Assembly (NCBI RefSeq): GCF_002001165.1
Contig: NZ_MUNQ01000016.1
Span: 62,001-126,000, forward strand
Origin: Rhodanobacter sp. C05
GTDB lineage: Bacteria > Pseudomonadota > Gammaproteobacteria > Xanthomonadales > Rhodanobacteraceae
Reading direction: 5' to 3'
DNA length: 64,000 nt
This document shows, one piece after another, positions 9,004 to 18,503 of the stretch. Positions within the stretch are counted from its first letter, which is position 1. Each line of letters starts with the position of its first letter. The notes under the pieces are model-generated. The model ran no database searches. It worked only from the letters and a program-made list of their open reading frames with translations, and had not been told where the DNA came from. A program made the position numbers and the translations under genes.

Positions 9004-11376
9004 ATGCCAAACCCCTTGTCCGCCAAACAACTGCAGAAAATGGACGCCTATTGGCGCGCCGCCAATTACCTGTCCGTTGGCCAGATCTATCTGCGCGACA
9101 ATCCGTTGCTGGAAACGCCGTTGAAGCGCGAACACATCAAGCCGCGCCTGCTCGGTCATTGGGGCACCACGCCGGGCCTGAACATGCTGTACGTGCATAT
9201 AAACCGGCTGATCAAGCAAAACGATCTCAACATGATCTTCATCACCGGCCCAGGCCATGGTGGACCAGGACTGGTGGCACAGACCTATCTGGAAGGCTCG
9301 TATACCGAACGCTATCCGGCGATCGAGCGTAACCGCGATGGTATGCGACGACTGTTCCGCCAATTCTCCTGGCCGTACGGCGTGCCCAGCCATGTTTCGC
9401 CGGATACGCCCGGCTCGATCCATGAAGGTGGCGAACTGGGCTACTCGCTTGCGCACGCGTTCGGTGCGGCGTTCGACAATCCGGATCTGATCGTCGCCTG
9501 CGTGGTGGGCGACGGAGAAGCGGAAACCGGAGCGCTGGCGACCAGCTGGCATTCGAACAAGTTTCTCAATCCCGCGCGCGACGGTGCAGTGCTGCCGATT
9601 CTTCATCTGAACGGTTTCAAGATCGCGAATCCGACCATTCTCGCGCGCATCAGCCGTGAGGAATTGGTGAACCTGTTCCGCGGCTATGGCTACGAGCCCT
9701 ATTTCGTCGAAGGCAGCGACCCAGCCGCCGTTCATCAGGATCTTGCCGCCACGCTCGATGAGATCCTCGCCAGGATCCAGAGCATTCAGCAGGCAGCACG
9801 CGCGAAAAGCGGAACGATCCAGCGCCCGCGCTGGCCGATGCTGATCTTCCGCACTCCAAAAGGCTGGACCGGGCCCAAGACCGTCGACGGCCTGCCGGTC
9901 GAAGGCACCTGGCGTGCGCACCAGGTGCCGATTGCGCAGTTCGACAAACCCGAGCACGTCGCTCAGCTCGAAGCCTGGATGAAGAGCTATCGCACGGAAG
10001 AACTCTTCGATGGCACCGGCCAGTTCCGCCACGAGCTGGCCGCAATCGCACCGACCGGACACCGCCGCATGGGCTCCAATCCGCACGCCAATGGCGGGGA
10101 ACTGCTGGAGCCGTTGGTGATGCCGCATTTTCGCGATCATGCGGTAGCTGTCAACGCGCCGGGTTCCGTCGAAGCCGAGGCGACACGTGTGCTCGGCGGC
10201 TTTCTGCGCGAAGTCATGCGTCTCAACCTGGACAGCCGGAATTTCCGCCTGTTCGGGCCGGACGAAACCGCATCCAACCGGTTGGATGCGGTTTATGAAG
10301 TTACAGGCAAGGAATGGATGGCCGACATCGATCCGGTCGATGACCATCTCAGCGCCGATGGCCGTGTCATGGAAGTTCTGAGCGAGCATCTATGCGAGGG
10401 TTGGCTGGAAGCCTACCTGCTCAGCGGCCGCCATGGTTTCTTTTCCTGCTACGAAGCATTTATTCACATCATCGATTCGATGTTCAACCAGCATGCCAAG
10501 TGGCTGAAGGTCGCGCGCCACATTCCGTGGCGTTCACCCGTAGCGTCATTGAACTACCTACTTACTTCGCATGTATGGCGGCAGGACCATAACGGCTCCT
10601 CGCACCAGGATCCCGGCTTCATCGATATCGTTGCGAACAAGAAGTCGGAAGTGGTGCGCATCTACCTGCCGCCAGACGCCAACTGCCTGTTATCGGTGGC
10701 CGATCATTGCCTGCGCAGCCGCAACTACATCAACCTGATCGTGGCCGGAAAGCAACCGGAATGGCAGTGGCTGGATATCGACGACGCCGCGAAGCACTGC
10801 GCCGCCGGCGCCGGCGTATGGGAATGGGCGAGCAACGATGGTGGCAACCCAGATGTCGTGATGGCCTGCGCGGGAGATGTGCCGACGCTCGAATGCCTGG
10901 CCGCCGTGACCCTGCTGCGCGGCTTCATTCCGGACATCCGGATCCGCGTCGTCAACGTCGTGGATCTGATGGTGCTGCAGCCGCAATCCGAACATCCGCA
11001 CGGACTGTCGGAGCGCGATTTCGACGCGTTGTTCACCACGGACAGGCCGGTGATTTTTGCCTTCCACGGCTACCCATCACTGATTCACAAGCTGACTTAT
11101 CGTCGGCGCAATCATGACAATATCCATGTGCGCGGCTACAAGGACGAAGGCACCACCACCACGCCGTTCGACATGGTGGTATTGAACAATCTCGACCGTT
11201 ATCAGCTAGCGTTGGATGCCATCACGCGCGTGCACCGCTTCGGTCCTTATGTCCAACAGGCTACCGAGCGGTACTGGGCAATCATGGAACGGCACAAGCT
11301 CTATATCAGCGAGCATGGCGAAGATATGCCCGAGGTGGCTGCGTGGCATTGGCCGGCACATGGCCCCGCGCGTTAA
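9004..11376 (+). CDS. xfp: Xylulose-5-phosphate/fructose-6-phosphate phosphoketolase
   Basis: 790 residues, the normal length. A thiamine-diphosphate enzyme that splits xylulose-5-P (or fructose-6-P) with phosphate to acetyl phosphate plus glyceraldehyde-3-P (or erythrose-4-P). Family motifs are clear: [39 protein letters not shown], and the diphosphate/Mg-binding [10 protein letters not shown]. The ATG at 9004 follows GGGAGG. The product feeds the phosphotransacetylase/acetate kinase pair encoded 3-6 kb downstream, so together they allow substrate-level ATP formation. An FNR-type box lies directly upstream. Confidence 0.97.
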   Translation: MPNPLSAKQLQKMDAYWRAANYLSVGQIYLRDNPLLETPLKREHIKPRLLGHWGTTPGLNMLYVHINRLIKQNDLNMIFITGPGHGGPGLVAQTYLEGSYTERYPAIERNRDGMRRLFRQFSWPYGVPSHVSPDTPGSIHEGGELGYSLAHAFGAAFDNPDLIVACVVGDGEAETGALATSWHSNKFLNPARDGAVLPILHLNGFKIANPTILARISREELVNLFRGYGYEPYFVEGSDPAAVHQDLAATLDEILARIQSIQQAARAKSGTIQRPRWPMLIFRTPKGWTGPKTVDGLPVEGTWRAHQVPIAQFDKPEHVAQLEAWMKSYRTEELFDGTGQFRHELAAIAPTGHRRMGSNPHANGGELLEPLVMPHFRDHAVAVNAPGSVEAEATRVLGGFLREVMRLNLDSRNFRLFGPDETASNRLDAVYEVTGKEWMADIDPVDDHLSADGRVMEVLSEHLCEGWLEAYLLSGRHGFFSCYEAFIHIIDSMFNQHAKWLKVARHIPWRSPVASLNYLLTSHVWRQDHNGSSHQDPGFIDIVANKKSEVVRIYLPPDANCLLSVADHCLRSRNYINLIVAGKQPEWQWLDIDDAAKHCAAGAGVWEWASNDGGNPDVVMACAGDVPTLECLAAVTLLRGFIPDIRIRVVNVVDLMVLQPQSEHPHGLSERDFDALFTTDRPVIFAFHGYPSLIHKLTYRRRNHDNIHVRGYKDEGTTTTPFDMVVLNNLDRYQLALDAITRVHRFGPYVQQATERYWAIMERHKLYISEHGEDMPEVAAWHWPAHGPAR

Positions 11377-11442
11377 TCGCTTTTCTGTAGCCAAATTGAT
11401 GTGCACATCCCATGCTGATGTGCACATCACATGCGGTTCGTA

Positions 11443-11775
11443 TCAAGCTTTCTTCTGTGTATACGAACTGCACCAGCCTTTCGCATTGACGGCCTTGCCC
11501 GGGAACAACTGGCAGGGGCCATAGCCGTCTGCTGCACCTGAGTAGAACTGGCAGTTGGCGCAAGTGCTCCCGGCCTTATACAGGGTGTTCTTGGTTGTAC
11601 TTGCATCCTCGACATAACCAAGCGCCTTAGCGGTAGGGTCGGAATCGGTTACGTGCAGCAAGTCGGAAGCGCGCACAAGCCCTGTGATGCTCGTCAGGGC
11701 GGCCGTTGCGGACATGACCACCGTCATCTTCAGAAATTGACGGCGGGACTCCAGATTTCTCTCACGATATGTCAT
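11443..11775 (-). CDS. High-potential iron-sulfur protein (HiPIP)
   Basis: 110 residues. An N-terminal twin-arginine-like signal (SRRQFLK, then a hydrophobic stretch) targets the folded protein to the periplasm. The mature part has the four HiPIP cysteines C72, C75, C88 and C102 in the order CANC ... GPC ... GWC, which hold a [4Fe-4S] cluster working at high potential. HiPIPs carry electrons between periplasmic donors and reaction centres or terminal oxidases; the iron oxidase Iro of Acidithiobacillus belongs to this family. It is divergent from a Cyc2-like cytochrome-porin gene 230 bp away. The shared gap has an FNR-type box with a well placed -10 (TATCGT) toward this gene. Confidence 0.88.
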   Translation of the reverse strand: MTYRERNLESRRQFLKMTVVMSATAALTSITGLVRASDLLHVTDSDPTAKALGYVEDASTTKNTLYKAGSTCANCQFYSGAADGYGPCQLFPGKAVNAKGWCSSYTQKKA

Positions 11776-11882
11776 GGGTGTTCTCCATCAGTACTCGGTT
11801 GATCGGGGCTCGCGTGCACGGGGCTGGCGCACATTTGCGATGGGCTTGATGGCCACGATATTTGCGTTGCGCCCGTACTTGA

Positions 11883-11896
11883 TTGATCTAGATCAA
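11883..11896 (-). promoter_or_regulatory. FNR-type box between HiPIP and cytochrome-porin genes
   Basis: Perfect palindrome TTGATCTAGATCAA. On the minus strand TATCGT (11860-11855) follows after 22 bp, so the HiPIP gene is the better placed target. Toward the plus strand the hexamer at the same spacing is GACTTT, which is poor. Confidence 0.72.
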
Positions 11897-12004
11897 ACGT
11901 CTCGCCTTTGGTCGCGGCAGACTTTCATGCAACTGCTTCCACACCGTGCTCGGCGCTCCGGACACACCGTATTGCACTGAAATGTAACCGCATCGGGGAA
12001 GAAC

Positions 12005-13393
12005 ATGGCCGTCGATAGCACATCCCTTCGTGATTCATTTGGCCGAACCGGCCGCATCATGCTGGCGTTTGGTCTTTGTGTGCTTGTGGTGCTGATTTTC
12101 TTTTCGACACGCGTCCGTGCCGTGCCTGCTTTTGCCAGGCAGACGCATCAGCCCTGTGTGGCCTGCCATGTGGGAGGCTTCGGACCGCAGCTGACCCCGT
12201 TTGGGCGCCAGTTCAAGTTGCTCGGCTACACCCTGAAAGTGGGCAATGACGCCAAGGTGCCCCTGTCGACGATGCTGATCGAGTCGTTCACACATACGCA
12301 AAAGGCTCAGACTGCACCCCCTGCAAGCGGCTTTGGCACGAATGACAACACCGAGCTTCAACAGGCATCGCTCTTTTTCGCAGGTCCGCTCACCGACCAC
12401 CTCGGTGCGCTCGCACAGGCAACCTATTCGCAGAACGGCGGCCTGCTCGGATGGGACAACTCCGACGTGCGTTATGCACGCACGTTGACCACGGGTAGTC
12501 ACACCACAATCTGGGGCGTGTCGCTCAACAACAATCCGAGCCTTACGGATGTGTTCAACACCGCGCCTGCCTGGCAGTTTCCCTATACGGCACCGGACTT
12601 GGCGCCCGGTGCACCTGCGGCGCCGATCTTGATGGGCGGCCTTGCACAGCAAGTGGTGGGCATAAACGGGTATGCGCAGATCGATAGTGCGTTGTATGTC
12701 GAAGCGGGCGCCTATCGCTCGCTGTCACCGTCCTTCCTGCGCACCGTCAATGGCGATTTCAATGGGCGCCTGGCCGGCATTACGCCTTATGCACGTGTTG
12801 CCTACACCTGGAACCTTCCCAAAGGAAATCTCGAACTGGGTGGCTTTGCCTTGGACGCGCGGCGTGGCTTGCCTGGTACCAATGCTGTTGGTGACGCCGT
12901 AGCGATCTCCGGTCCGACAGACAAGTTTCGTGACCTTGGTATTGATGCAAGCTACCAGTTCTTGAACGGCGGCAATCACCTCTTCACGGTCAATGCGCTC
13001 TACCTGGGGGAGCACCAGCGACTGGATGCCACCTATGCGGCGGGAGGGTCGTCCAATCTGGACAACACCATGCATGCCATCAATATCAACGGCAGCTACT
13101 GGTACAAGAACACCTGGGGTGCAACGCTCGGCGCGTTCACCAACGATGGCAGTCGTGACGTCACGCTGTACGGCAACAACGGCAGCCCCAATACCAACGG
13201 TGGCGTTGTCGAGTTGAACTGGAACCCGTATGGCCAAGCCAGCTCCTGGGCCGAGCCTTTCGTCAATGTCCGCTTCGGCCTCCAGTACACCTTCTACACG
13301 CGCTTCAGCGGGCTTGTTTACAACGTGGATGGCGCAGGCCGAAGGGCGACTGACAACAACACGCTCTATCTATTTACGTGGCTGGCATTCTGA
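12005..13393 (+). CDS. Cyc2-like outer-membrane monoheme cytochrome-porin fusion
   Basis: 462 residues. After a hydrophobic signal segment (about 17-38) comes PAFARQTHQPCVACH with one heme c site (C51-x-x-C54-H55), then TPFGRQFKLLGYT. This order (ARQT, CxxCH, FGRxFK, GYT) is characteristic of the Cyc2 family. The remaining 390 residues alternate like a porin beta-barrel and end in an aromatic residue (FTWLAF). Cyc2 proteins oxidise extracellular Fe(II) or pass electrons across the outer membrane; some members have unknown donors. The divergent HiPIP is a plausible periplasmic acceptor (inference). I cannot assign it to an iron-oxidiser subgroup by eye. Confidence 0.75.
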   Translation: MAVDSTSLRDSFGRTGRIMLAFGLCVLVVLIFFSTRVRAVPAFARQTHQPCVACHVGGFGPQLTPFGRQFKLLGYTLKVGNDAKVPLSTMLIESFTHTQKAQTAPPASGFGTNDNTELQQASLFFAGPLTDHLGALAQATYSQNGGLLGWDNSDVRYARTLTTGSHTTIWGVSLNNNPSLTDVFNTAPAWQFPYTAPDLAPGAPAAPILMGGLAQQVVGINGYAQIDSALYVEAGAYRSLSPSFLRTVNGDFNGRLAGITPYARVAYTWNLPKGNLELGGFALDARRGLPGTNAVGDAVAISGPTDKFRDLGIDASYQFLNGGNHLFTVNALYLGEHQRLDATYAAGGSSNLDNTMHAININGSYWYKNTWGATLGAFTNDGSRDVTLYGNNGSPNTNGGVVELNWNPYGQASSWAEPFVNVRFGLQYTFYTRFSGLVYNVDGAGRRATDNNTLYLFTWLAF

Positions 13394-13571
13394 GTGATTG
13401 ACCACCATGGAGCGCCGTGCAACAGGCGAACACAGGCCGGAAATGCCTCATCGTGAATCAGACGCCTTGATTCTGGCCGAGTCGAAGCGGACACGTTTTC
13501 CGATGGATCGACATCAAGCGTGAGGCGTTGTCCGCTCATCAGGCTATTTACACCCAGCGAGGGGAGCAGAC

Positions 13572-14399
13572 ATGAGAGACATTCTGGCCTATGCCAATCG
13601 TTTCGAATCATGGTCGCCGGGCCTGGAGTACGCGGCACGTCTTGCCGCCTCCTTCGACGCTGCACTGACAGGCATCTATATCTACCCCGCGCCATTGCCG
13701 ATAGCGCCTACCTATGTGGCGGCCGACTTTCTGACGTACACCATCGAAAACACCCGTCGATTGGAGCAGAGCGCGTGCGCAGCGCGGACGTCGTTCATCA
13801 ATTGGGCGGCAAAGCTCGGCGTGCAAAAAGCAGCCTGGCAAGTGGCCGAAGGAGATGTACCGCACGTCTTGGAAAACATCGGTAATTGGCACGACTTGCT
13901 CGTGATCGACCGCACAACTGAGTGGCCGCGGGAAAGCACCCCACTGCTTGGCCAGGTCATACTGAAAAGCAGGCTGCCCTGCCTCATTGCCCCATCGACG
14001 AAGGCCCCGTCGTTATCGCTTGACTGCATTGCTCTGGCCTGGAACGGGTCGCCCGAAGCGATCCGTTCCATTCATGCAGCGCAACCGTTCCTGGCACGCG
14101 CCAAGCGGGTGGTGGTATTACGTGGGGCATCGCGGGATGCCATAAGCGAGATTGGCTGGAAGCCGGAGTTCGAGCTGTCCGACTATCTGCAGCGTCATGG
14201 CATTCGCGCCGAGGAGAAGCCTCTGATGGCCAATGACGAAGACGCTGGTGCAGCACTGCTCGCTTCCGCGAAAGCGGTTGGAGCCAACATGCTTGTTATG
14301 GGTGCCTATGGCCGCACCCGTTTCAGCGAATGGATCTTCGGCGGTGCCACCCGCCACGTGCTCAATCACGCCGACATTCCTGTGTTCATGCGGCATTGA
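13572..14399 (+). CDS. Tandem-domain universal stress protein (UspA family)
   Basis: 275 residues in two Usp-like halves. The second half has a nucleotide-binding signature (VMGAYGRTRFSEWIFGGATRHVL), while the first half lacks it. The start has GGGGAG 6 nt upstream. Tandem Usp proteins support survival without respiration in other proteobacteria. It lies between the Cyc2-like gene and the Pta/AckA operon, and its C-terminus (ADIPVFMRH) is nearly the same as those of three other tandem Usps in this window, so they are paralogues. Confidence 0.88.
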   Translation: MRDILAYANRFESWSPGLEYAARLAASFDAALTGIYIYPAPLPIAPTYVAADFLTYTIENTRRLEQSACAARTSFINWAAKLGVQKAAWQVAEGDVPHVLENIGNWHDLLVIDRTTEWPRESTPLLGQVILKSRLPCLIAPSTKAPSLSLDCIALAWNGSPEAIRSIHAAQPFLARAKRVVVLRGASRDAISEIGWKPEFELSDYLQRHGIRAEEKPLMANDEDAGAALLASAKAVGANMLVMGAYGRTRFSEWIFGGATRHVLNHADIPVFMRH

Positions 14400-14425
14400 T
14401 GGATCTAGCACATCAAGAGGCCAAC

Positions 14426-14439
14426 TTGATGCCGATCAA
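14426..14439 (+). promoter_or_regulatory. FNR-type box of the pta-ackA operon
   Basis: TTGATGCCGATCAA. CAGAAT at 14462-14467 lies 22 bp downstream, and the start codon of the MaoC-Pta fusion is at 14499. Confidence 0.75.
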
Positions 14440-14498
14440 TAGTGTAGCCTCGATGGCCTCTCAGAATTAACTTGCTCAGGGGTTGAGGTCACCTACTG

Positions 14499-15926
14499 AT
14501 GAACGCTTCGACTTCCCTGGTGCGGCCGCTGATCGAGAACCGCACTTTCGACGAGATTGCCATCGGCGACAGCGCCAGTCTGAAGCGCACGCTTACCCAG
14601 CGTGACATCGAATTGTTCGCGGCAATGTCGGGCGACGTGAACCCGGCCGAGATGGACCCTGCCTACGCGCGCACGGATATGTTTCACCATGTGATCGCCC
14701 ACGGCATGTGGGGTGGCGCGCTGGTCTCCACCGTACTCGGCACCCAGCTTCCTGGGCCGGGCACGATCTACCTTTCGCAGGATCTGCACTTCCGTGCACC
14801 TGTCAGCCTGGGTGACACGATCACCGTCAGCGTCGTCGCCAGGGAAAAGGATCCGGCAAAGCATCGCATCACGTTCGACTGCCGCTGCAGCAACCAGCAT
14901 GATCAGGACGTGATCCTCGGCACGGCCGTCGTACTCGCACCTACCGAGAAGATTTGCTTTGCATACGACACGTTGCCAGAAGTACGCGTCATCGACCATG
15001 AGCGTTTCCATGCGCTGATCGCACGTGCCGCCGGTGGCACTCCCGTGCCAACCGCCATTGCCCATCCCTGCGATGACGTATCACTCATCGCAGCGATCGA
15101 GGCGGCAAAGGCGGGGCTTATCGTGCCGATCCTGGTCGGCCCCGCGGCGAAAATCCGCGCGGCCGCCGAGCGTGGCGGTCTGGAGATCGGCAGCTATCGA
15201 CTGATCGATGCGCCGCACAGTCATGCCGCAGCGATGCAAGCGGTGGCCCTGTTACGCAATGGTGAGGCTGGATTGCTGATGAAAGGCGCCCTGCATACCG
15301 ATGAACTGATGCACGCGGTGGTCGCCGCCGATACCGGATTGCGTACGGCGCGCCGGCTCAGTCATATCTACTTGATGGATGTCCCCGATTACGCGCGTCT
15401 GTTGCTGATCACCGACGCCGCGATCAACATCGCACCGTCGCTGGCCGACAAGCGCGACATCATCCAGAACGCCATCGACCTAGCCCAGATCTTGGGTATT
15501 GCAACGCCGCGTGTGGCCGTCCTTTCGGCGGTGGAAACCGTCAATCCCGCGATCCCCTCGACGGTGGATGCAGCCGCGCTCTGCAAGATGGCCGAGCGCG
15601 GGCAGATCGAAGGCGGTATCGTCGATGGCCCGCTGGCCTTCGACAACGCGGTCGACAGTGATGCGGCACGCCAGAAGGGCATTGTTTCGCCCGTGGCCGG
15701 TAACGCTGATATCTTGGTCGTGCCCGACCTGGAATCGGGCAACATGCTGGCCAAGCAATTGACCTTTCTGGCCGGTGCCGACGCCGCCGGTGTAGTGATG
15801 GGTGCCCGTGTGCCGATCATCCTCACCAGCCGCGCCGATACGCCGCGTGCACGCATCGCCTCCTGCGCGGTGGCGGTACTCGTCGCCCGTGCGCGTGCCG
15901 GGACGCCTGCAGCAGCCGAGCACTGA
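14499..15926 (+). CDS. MaoC-like domain / phosphate acetyltransferase fusion
   Basis: 475 residues. Residues 15-145 are a MaoC/R-hydratase hot-dog domain and residues 155-470 a phosphate acetyl/butyryltransferase domain (PTA_PTB). The transferase makes acyl phosphate from acyl-CoA, which the next gene (acetate kinase, 3 bp away) turns into ATP. In the hydratase motif the catalytic Asp is kept (SGDVNP, D46), but the usual His five residues later is Glu (E51), so hydratase activity is doubtful. This fused type is known in many proteobacteria, where it is co-transcribed with ackA. Confidence 0.9.
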   Translation: MNASTSLVRPLIENRTFDEIAIGDSASLKRTLTQRDIELFAAMSGDVNPAEMDPAYARTDMFHHVIAHGMWGGALVSTVLGTQLPGPGTIYLSQDLHFRAPVSLGDTITVSVVAREKDPAKHRITFDCRCSNQHDQDVILGTAVVLAPTEKICFAYDTLPEVRVIDHERFHALIARAAGGTPVPTAIAHPCDDVSLIAAIEAAKAGLIVPILVGPAAKIRAAAERGGLEIGSYRLIDAPHSHAAAMQAVALLRNGEAGLLMKGALHTDELMHAVVAADTGLRTARRLSHIYLMDVPDYARLLLITDAAINIAPSLADKRDIIQNAIDLAQILGIATPRVAVLSAVETVNPAIPSTVDAAALCKMAERGQIEGGIVDGPLAFDNAVDSDAARQKGIVSPVAGNADILVVPDLESGNMLAKQLTFLAGADAAGVVMGARVPIILTSRADTPRARIASCAVAVLVARARAGTPAAAEH

Positions 15927-15929
15927 GCG

Positions 15930-17129
15930 ATGCCCAAGGCTATCCTCACGCTCAACGCGGGGTCCTCCAGCATCAAGTTCGCGCTGTATGAGCTCGACGC
16001 CGGCGTGGCACTGCAACAGGTATCGCACGGCCAGATCGAAAGCATTGGCGTCGCGCCACATTTCATCGCCCGGGCCACGGATGGCACCGTGTTGAGCGAG
16101 TACCGCTGGACATCGAGCGCCACGCTGGAGCACGAGGCGCTGCTCACGCCGCTGCTTGCGTGGATTACCACGCATCTGGGGCAGGAGGCGCTATGCGCGG
16201 TCGGGCATCGTATTGTCCACGGCGGCAGTACCTATAACCGGCCGGTCTATCTGGATGCGCAGGTAGTCGCCGACCTGACGAAGCTGACGCCACTCGCCCC
16301 CTTGCATCAACCGCACAACCTCGCGGCGGTCCGCGCGATTGCGCAATTGCGCCCCGAGCTTCCGCAGGTGGGGTGCTTCGATACCGCGTTTCACCATGGC
16401 CTGTCGGCGGACGCCGCACGACTGGCGTTGCCGCGCAGGTACGCGGCAGAAGGCGTGCGGCGCTATGGATTCCATGGGCTCTCCTACGAATATATCGCTG
16501 GCCGTTTGCGTGAGCAGGCTCCAGGATTGGCGGCCGGTCGGGTGATCGCGGCGCATCTGGGCAATGGGGCCAGCCTGTGTGCTATGCACAACGGTCAAAG
16601 CGTCGACACTACGATGGGATTCACCACGCTCGATGGACTAGTGATGGGCACGCGCTGCGGCAACCTGGATCCCGGTGCAGTGCTCTATCTGCAACAGGCC
16701 CACGGCCTCTCGGCGACCGATGTCGAACACATGCTCTATCACGACAGCGGGCTGTTGGGCGTGTCTGGCATCAGCAGTGACATGCGCATGCTTCTGACCA
16801 GTGACGATGCCTGCGCGCGTGAAGCCATTGATCTTTTCGTCTTCCGCATCGCACGGGAAACTGGTGCGCTGATATCCACCCTCGGCGGCATCGATGCCCT
16901 GGTCTTCAGCGCCGGCATCGGCGAGCACGCGGCGCCGATACGCGCCGCAGTCTGTGCCAGGCTCGGCTGGCTGGGGATCGAGTGTGATGCAGAGGCCAAC
17001 AGTCGCCATGCAGCACAGATCAGCACTTCGAACAGCCGTGTGCCGGTGTTCATCGTCCCCACCGATGAGGAAGCGATGATCGCTTCTCACACTGCGCATG
17101 TACTGCAAAACGCGCGGTCACCTGTTTGA
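15930..17129 (+). CDS. ackA: Acetate kinase
   Basis: 399 residues, normal for the family. Motifs: NAGSSSIKF (residues 8-16, ATP and substrate contacts), GHRIVHGG, FDTAFHHGL, RRYGFHGLSYEY, HLGNGASLCA, and FSAGIGEHA. It reversibly converts acetyl phosphate plus ADP to acetate plus ATP. It starts 3 bp after the MaoC-Pta gene, so translation is probably coupled. It completes the phosphoketolase/acetyl-phosphate route to ATP and shares the FNR-type promoter at 14426. Confidence 0.97.
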   Translation: MPKAILTLNAGSSSIKFALYELDAGVALQQVSHGQIESIGVAPHFIARATDGTVLSEYRWTSSATLEHEALLTPLLAWITTHLGQEALCAVGHRIVHGGSTYNRPVYLDAQVVADLTKLTPLAPLHQPHNLAAVRAIAQLRPELPQVGCFDTAFHHGLSADAARLALPRRYAAEGVRRYGFHGLSYEYIAGRLREQAPGLAAGRVIAAHLGNGASLCAMHNGQSVDTTMGFTTLDGLVMGTRCGNLDPGAVLYLQQAHGLSATDVEHMLYHDSGLLGVSGISSDMRMLLTSDDACAREAIDLFVFRIARETGALISTLGGIDALVFSAGIGEHAAPIRAAVCARLGWLGIECDAEANSRHAAQISTSNSRVPVFIVPTDEEAMIASHTAHVLQNARSPV

Positions 17130-17204
17130 AGTGTCATCGAGGTGGCTGCTGACCACCGACATTCGCTGGGTTGATATCCGTTTCCCCGTTTTATTTTCGC
17201 CAAA

Positions 17205-17537
17205 CTAACGTGCCTTGGCGCATGCAGCCTTGCCCTGTTCCAAGGAACGCGATGGCGACAGCGTGACGGGACTTGTCGATCCTCCCTGTTCCTCACGCCT
17301 GGAATACACCATGTTGCCCATGCCAAACATCGCCAAAGTGAGTGTCGCCCATGCGTTGAGGCACTCCGCGTAAGGGTTGGCTGCAGGCATCACCCATTGC
17401 GTCATGAGGCTGGTGGCATTGGCGACGGGATCTGTCCAGGTAAGCGCGGGCGACGCGAAGGGGCCGATCTGACTACCGATCAGGGCCAGTAGTTCGGGTG
17501 GTTGGAAGGCGAACGGTGCAAAGGGCATGGCGCTCAT
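17205..17537 (-). CDS. Small protein of unknown function next to acetoacetyl-CoA reductase
   Basis: 110 residues. Hydrophobic and aromatic in the first two thirds (FAPFAFQPPELLALIG; CLNAWATLTLAMFGMGN) with a polar, basic tail. I do not recognise a domain. It lies 87 bp downstream of phbB in the same direction and is probably co-transcribed. Its amphipathic, Ala/Pro-rich composition would fit a phasin-like or PHA-granule protein, but that is a guess from context only. Confidence 0.55.
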   Translation of the reverse strand: MSAMPFAPFAFQPPELLALIGSQIGPFASPALTWTDPVANATSLMTQWVMPAANPYAECLNAWATLTLAMFGMGNMVYSRREEQGGSTSPVTLSPSRSLEQGKAACAKAR

Positions 17538-17624
17538 GACTTGCTTCCTCGTAATAGATGCATATCGTCCATGGGTTATTTCGGTTCGATGGGCTTTGCC
17601 GACATGCGGACGGCAACACAGCTT

Positions 17625-18371
17625 TCAGTACATGTGCTGACCGCCGTTCATCGCGACATTGCTTCCTGTCATGAACGCCGCCGAATCACTGCAGATAAAG
17701 CCCACCAATGCCGCGATTTCCTCCGGCTGCCCCAGTCGCCCCACCGGAATCAGCGGAATGATCTTCGACTCCAGCACCTCCTTGGGCACCGCCGACACCA
17801 TACGCGTCGCGGTATAGCCAGGCGATACCGTGTTCACAGTGACACCGTGGCGCGCGACTTCCAGCGCCAGTGACTCGGAAAAGCCATGAATGCCAGCCTT
17901 GGTCGCTGCGTAATTGCATTGACCAAACTGCCCCCTGGTGCCATTGATCGAACCGATATTGACGATGCGCCCCCAGCCCTGCTCCACCATGCCGCCGCAG
18001 AACTGCTTGGTGACGTTGAACATGGAATCGAGATTGGTATGCATGACGGCTTCCCAATCGTCCTTGCTCATCTTCAAAAACCGCCCATCGCGGGTGATGC
18101 CGGCGTTGTTGATCAGGATGTCTACCTTGTGGCCATCCTTCGCAATTGCCTCGGCCATGCGCTGGCATGAAGCAAATTCGGCGACATCTACCGGATAGGC
18201 CTTGTACTGGTATCCCGACGAAGCCTGATGGTCCAGCCACGCACCGACACGATCATTGCAGGGTGAATGCGTCACCAGCACGGTATCACCGGCATCGTGC
18301 AAGACTTTGGCGATCGCTTCGCCAATGCCCCCCATGCCACCAGTCACCAAGGCCACATGCTTAGTGGTCAT
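17625..18371 (-). CDS. phbB: Acetoacetyl-CoA reductase (NADPH, SDR family)
   Basis: 248 residues from the ATG at 18371, preceded by GGGGAGG; the frame is open further upstream without a good start. Short-chain dehydrogenase: cofactor motif TGGMGGIGEA (residues 10-19), NNAG, catalytic Ser in NIGSINGT, and YAATK. It reduces acetoacetyl-CoA to (R)-3-hydroxybutyryl-CoA for polyhydroxybutyrate. No polymerase or thiolase gene is adjacent, so here it may mainly serve as a redox sink. An FNR-type box at 18474 drives it. Confidence 0.88.
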   Translation of the reverse strand: MTTKHVALVTGGMGGIGEAIAKVLHDAGDTVLVTHSPCNDRVGAWLDHQASSGYQYKAYPVDVAEFASCQRMAEAIAKDGHKVDILINNAGITRDGRFLKMSKDDWEAVMHTNLDSMFNVTKQFCGGMVEQGWGRIVNIGSINGTRGQFGQCNYAATKAGIHGFSESLALEVARHGVTVNTVSPGYTATRMVSAVPKEVLESKIIPLIPVGRLGQPEEIAALVGFICSDSAAFMTGSNVAMNGGQHMY

Positions 18372-18473
18372 GACCTGCCTCCCCAGCGGCCGCGTTGTTG
18401 AACATCTTGAAAAATCGTCACATCGCACTCCGTCGTATTGAGTGGACGATGCCATTGGGATGCAGTGCTCTTC

Positions 18474-18487
18474 TTGACCAAGGTCAA
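18474..18487 (-). promoter_or_regulatory. FNR-type box of phbB
   Basis: Perfect palindrome TTGACCAAGGTCAA located just beyond the end of the ABC permease gene. On the minus strand CATCGT (18451-18446) follows after 22 bp and the phbB start lies about 75 bp further. Confidence 0.72.
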
Positions 18488-18503
18488 GCAATGCGTCGAT
18501 GTT

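Noticed and set aside
8920-10389. 489-codon frame on the minus strand over the phosphoketolase gene
   Set aside because: Antisense shadow of a high-GC gene; no recognisable domain, and the plus strand encodes an intact phosphoketolase.
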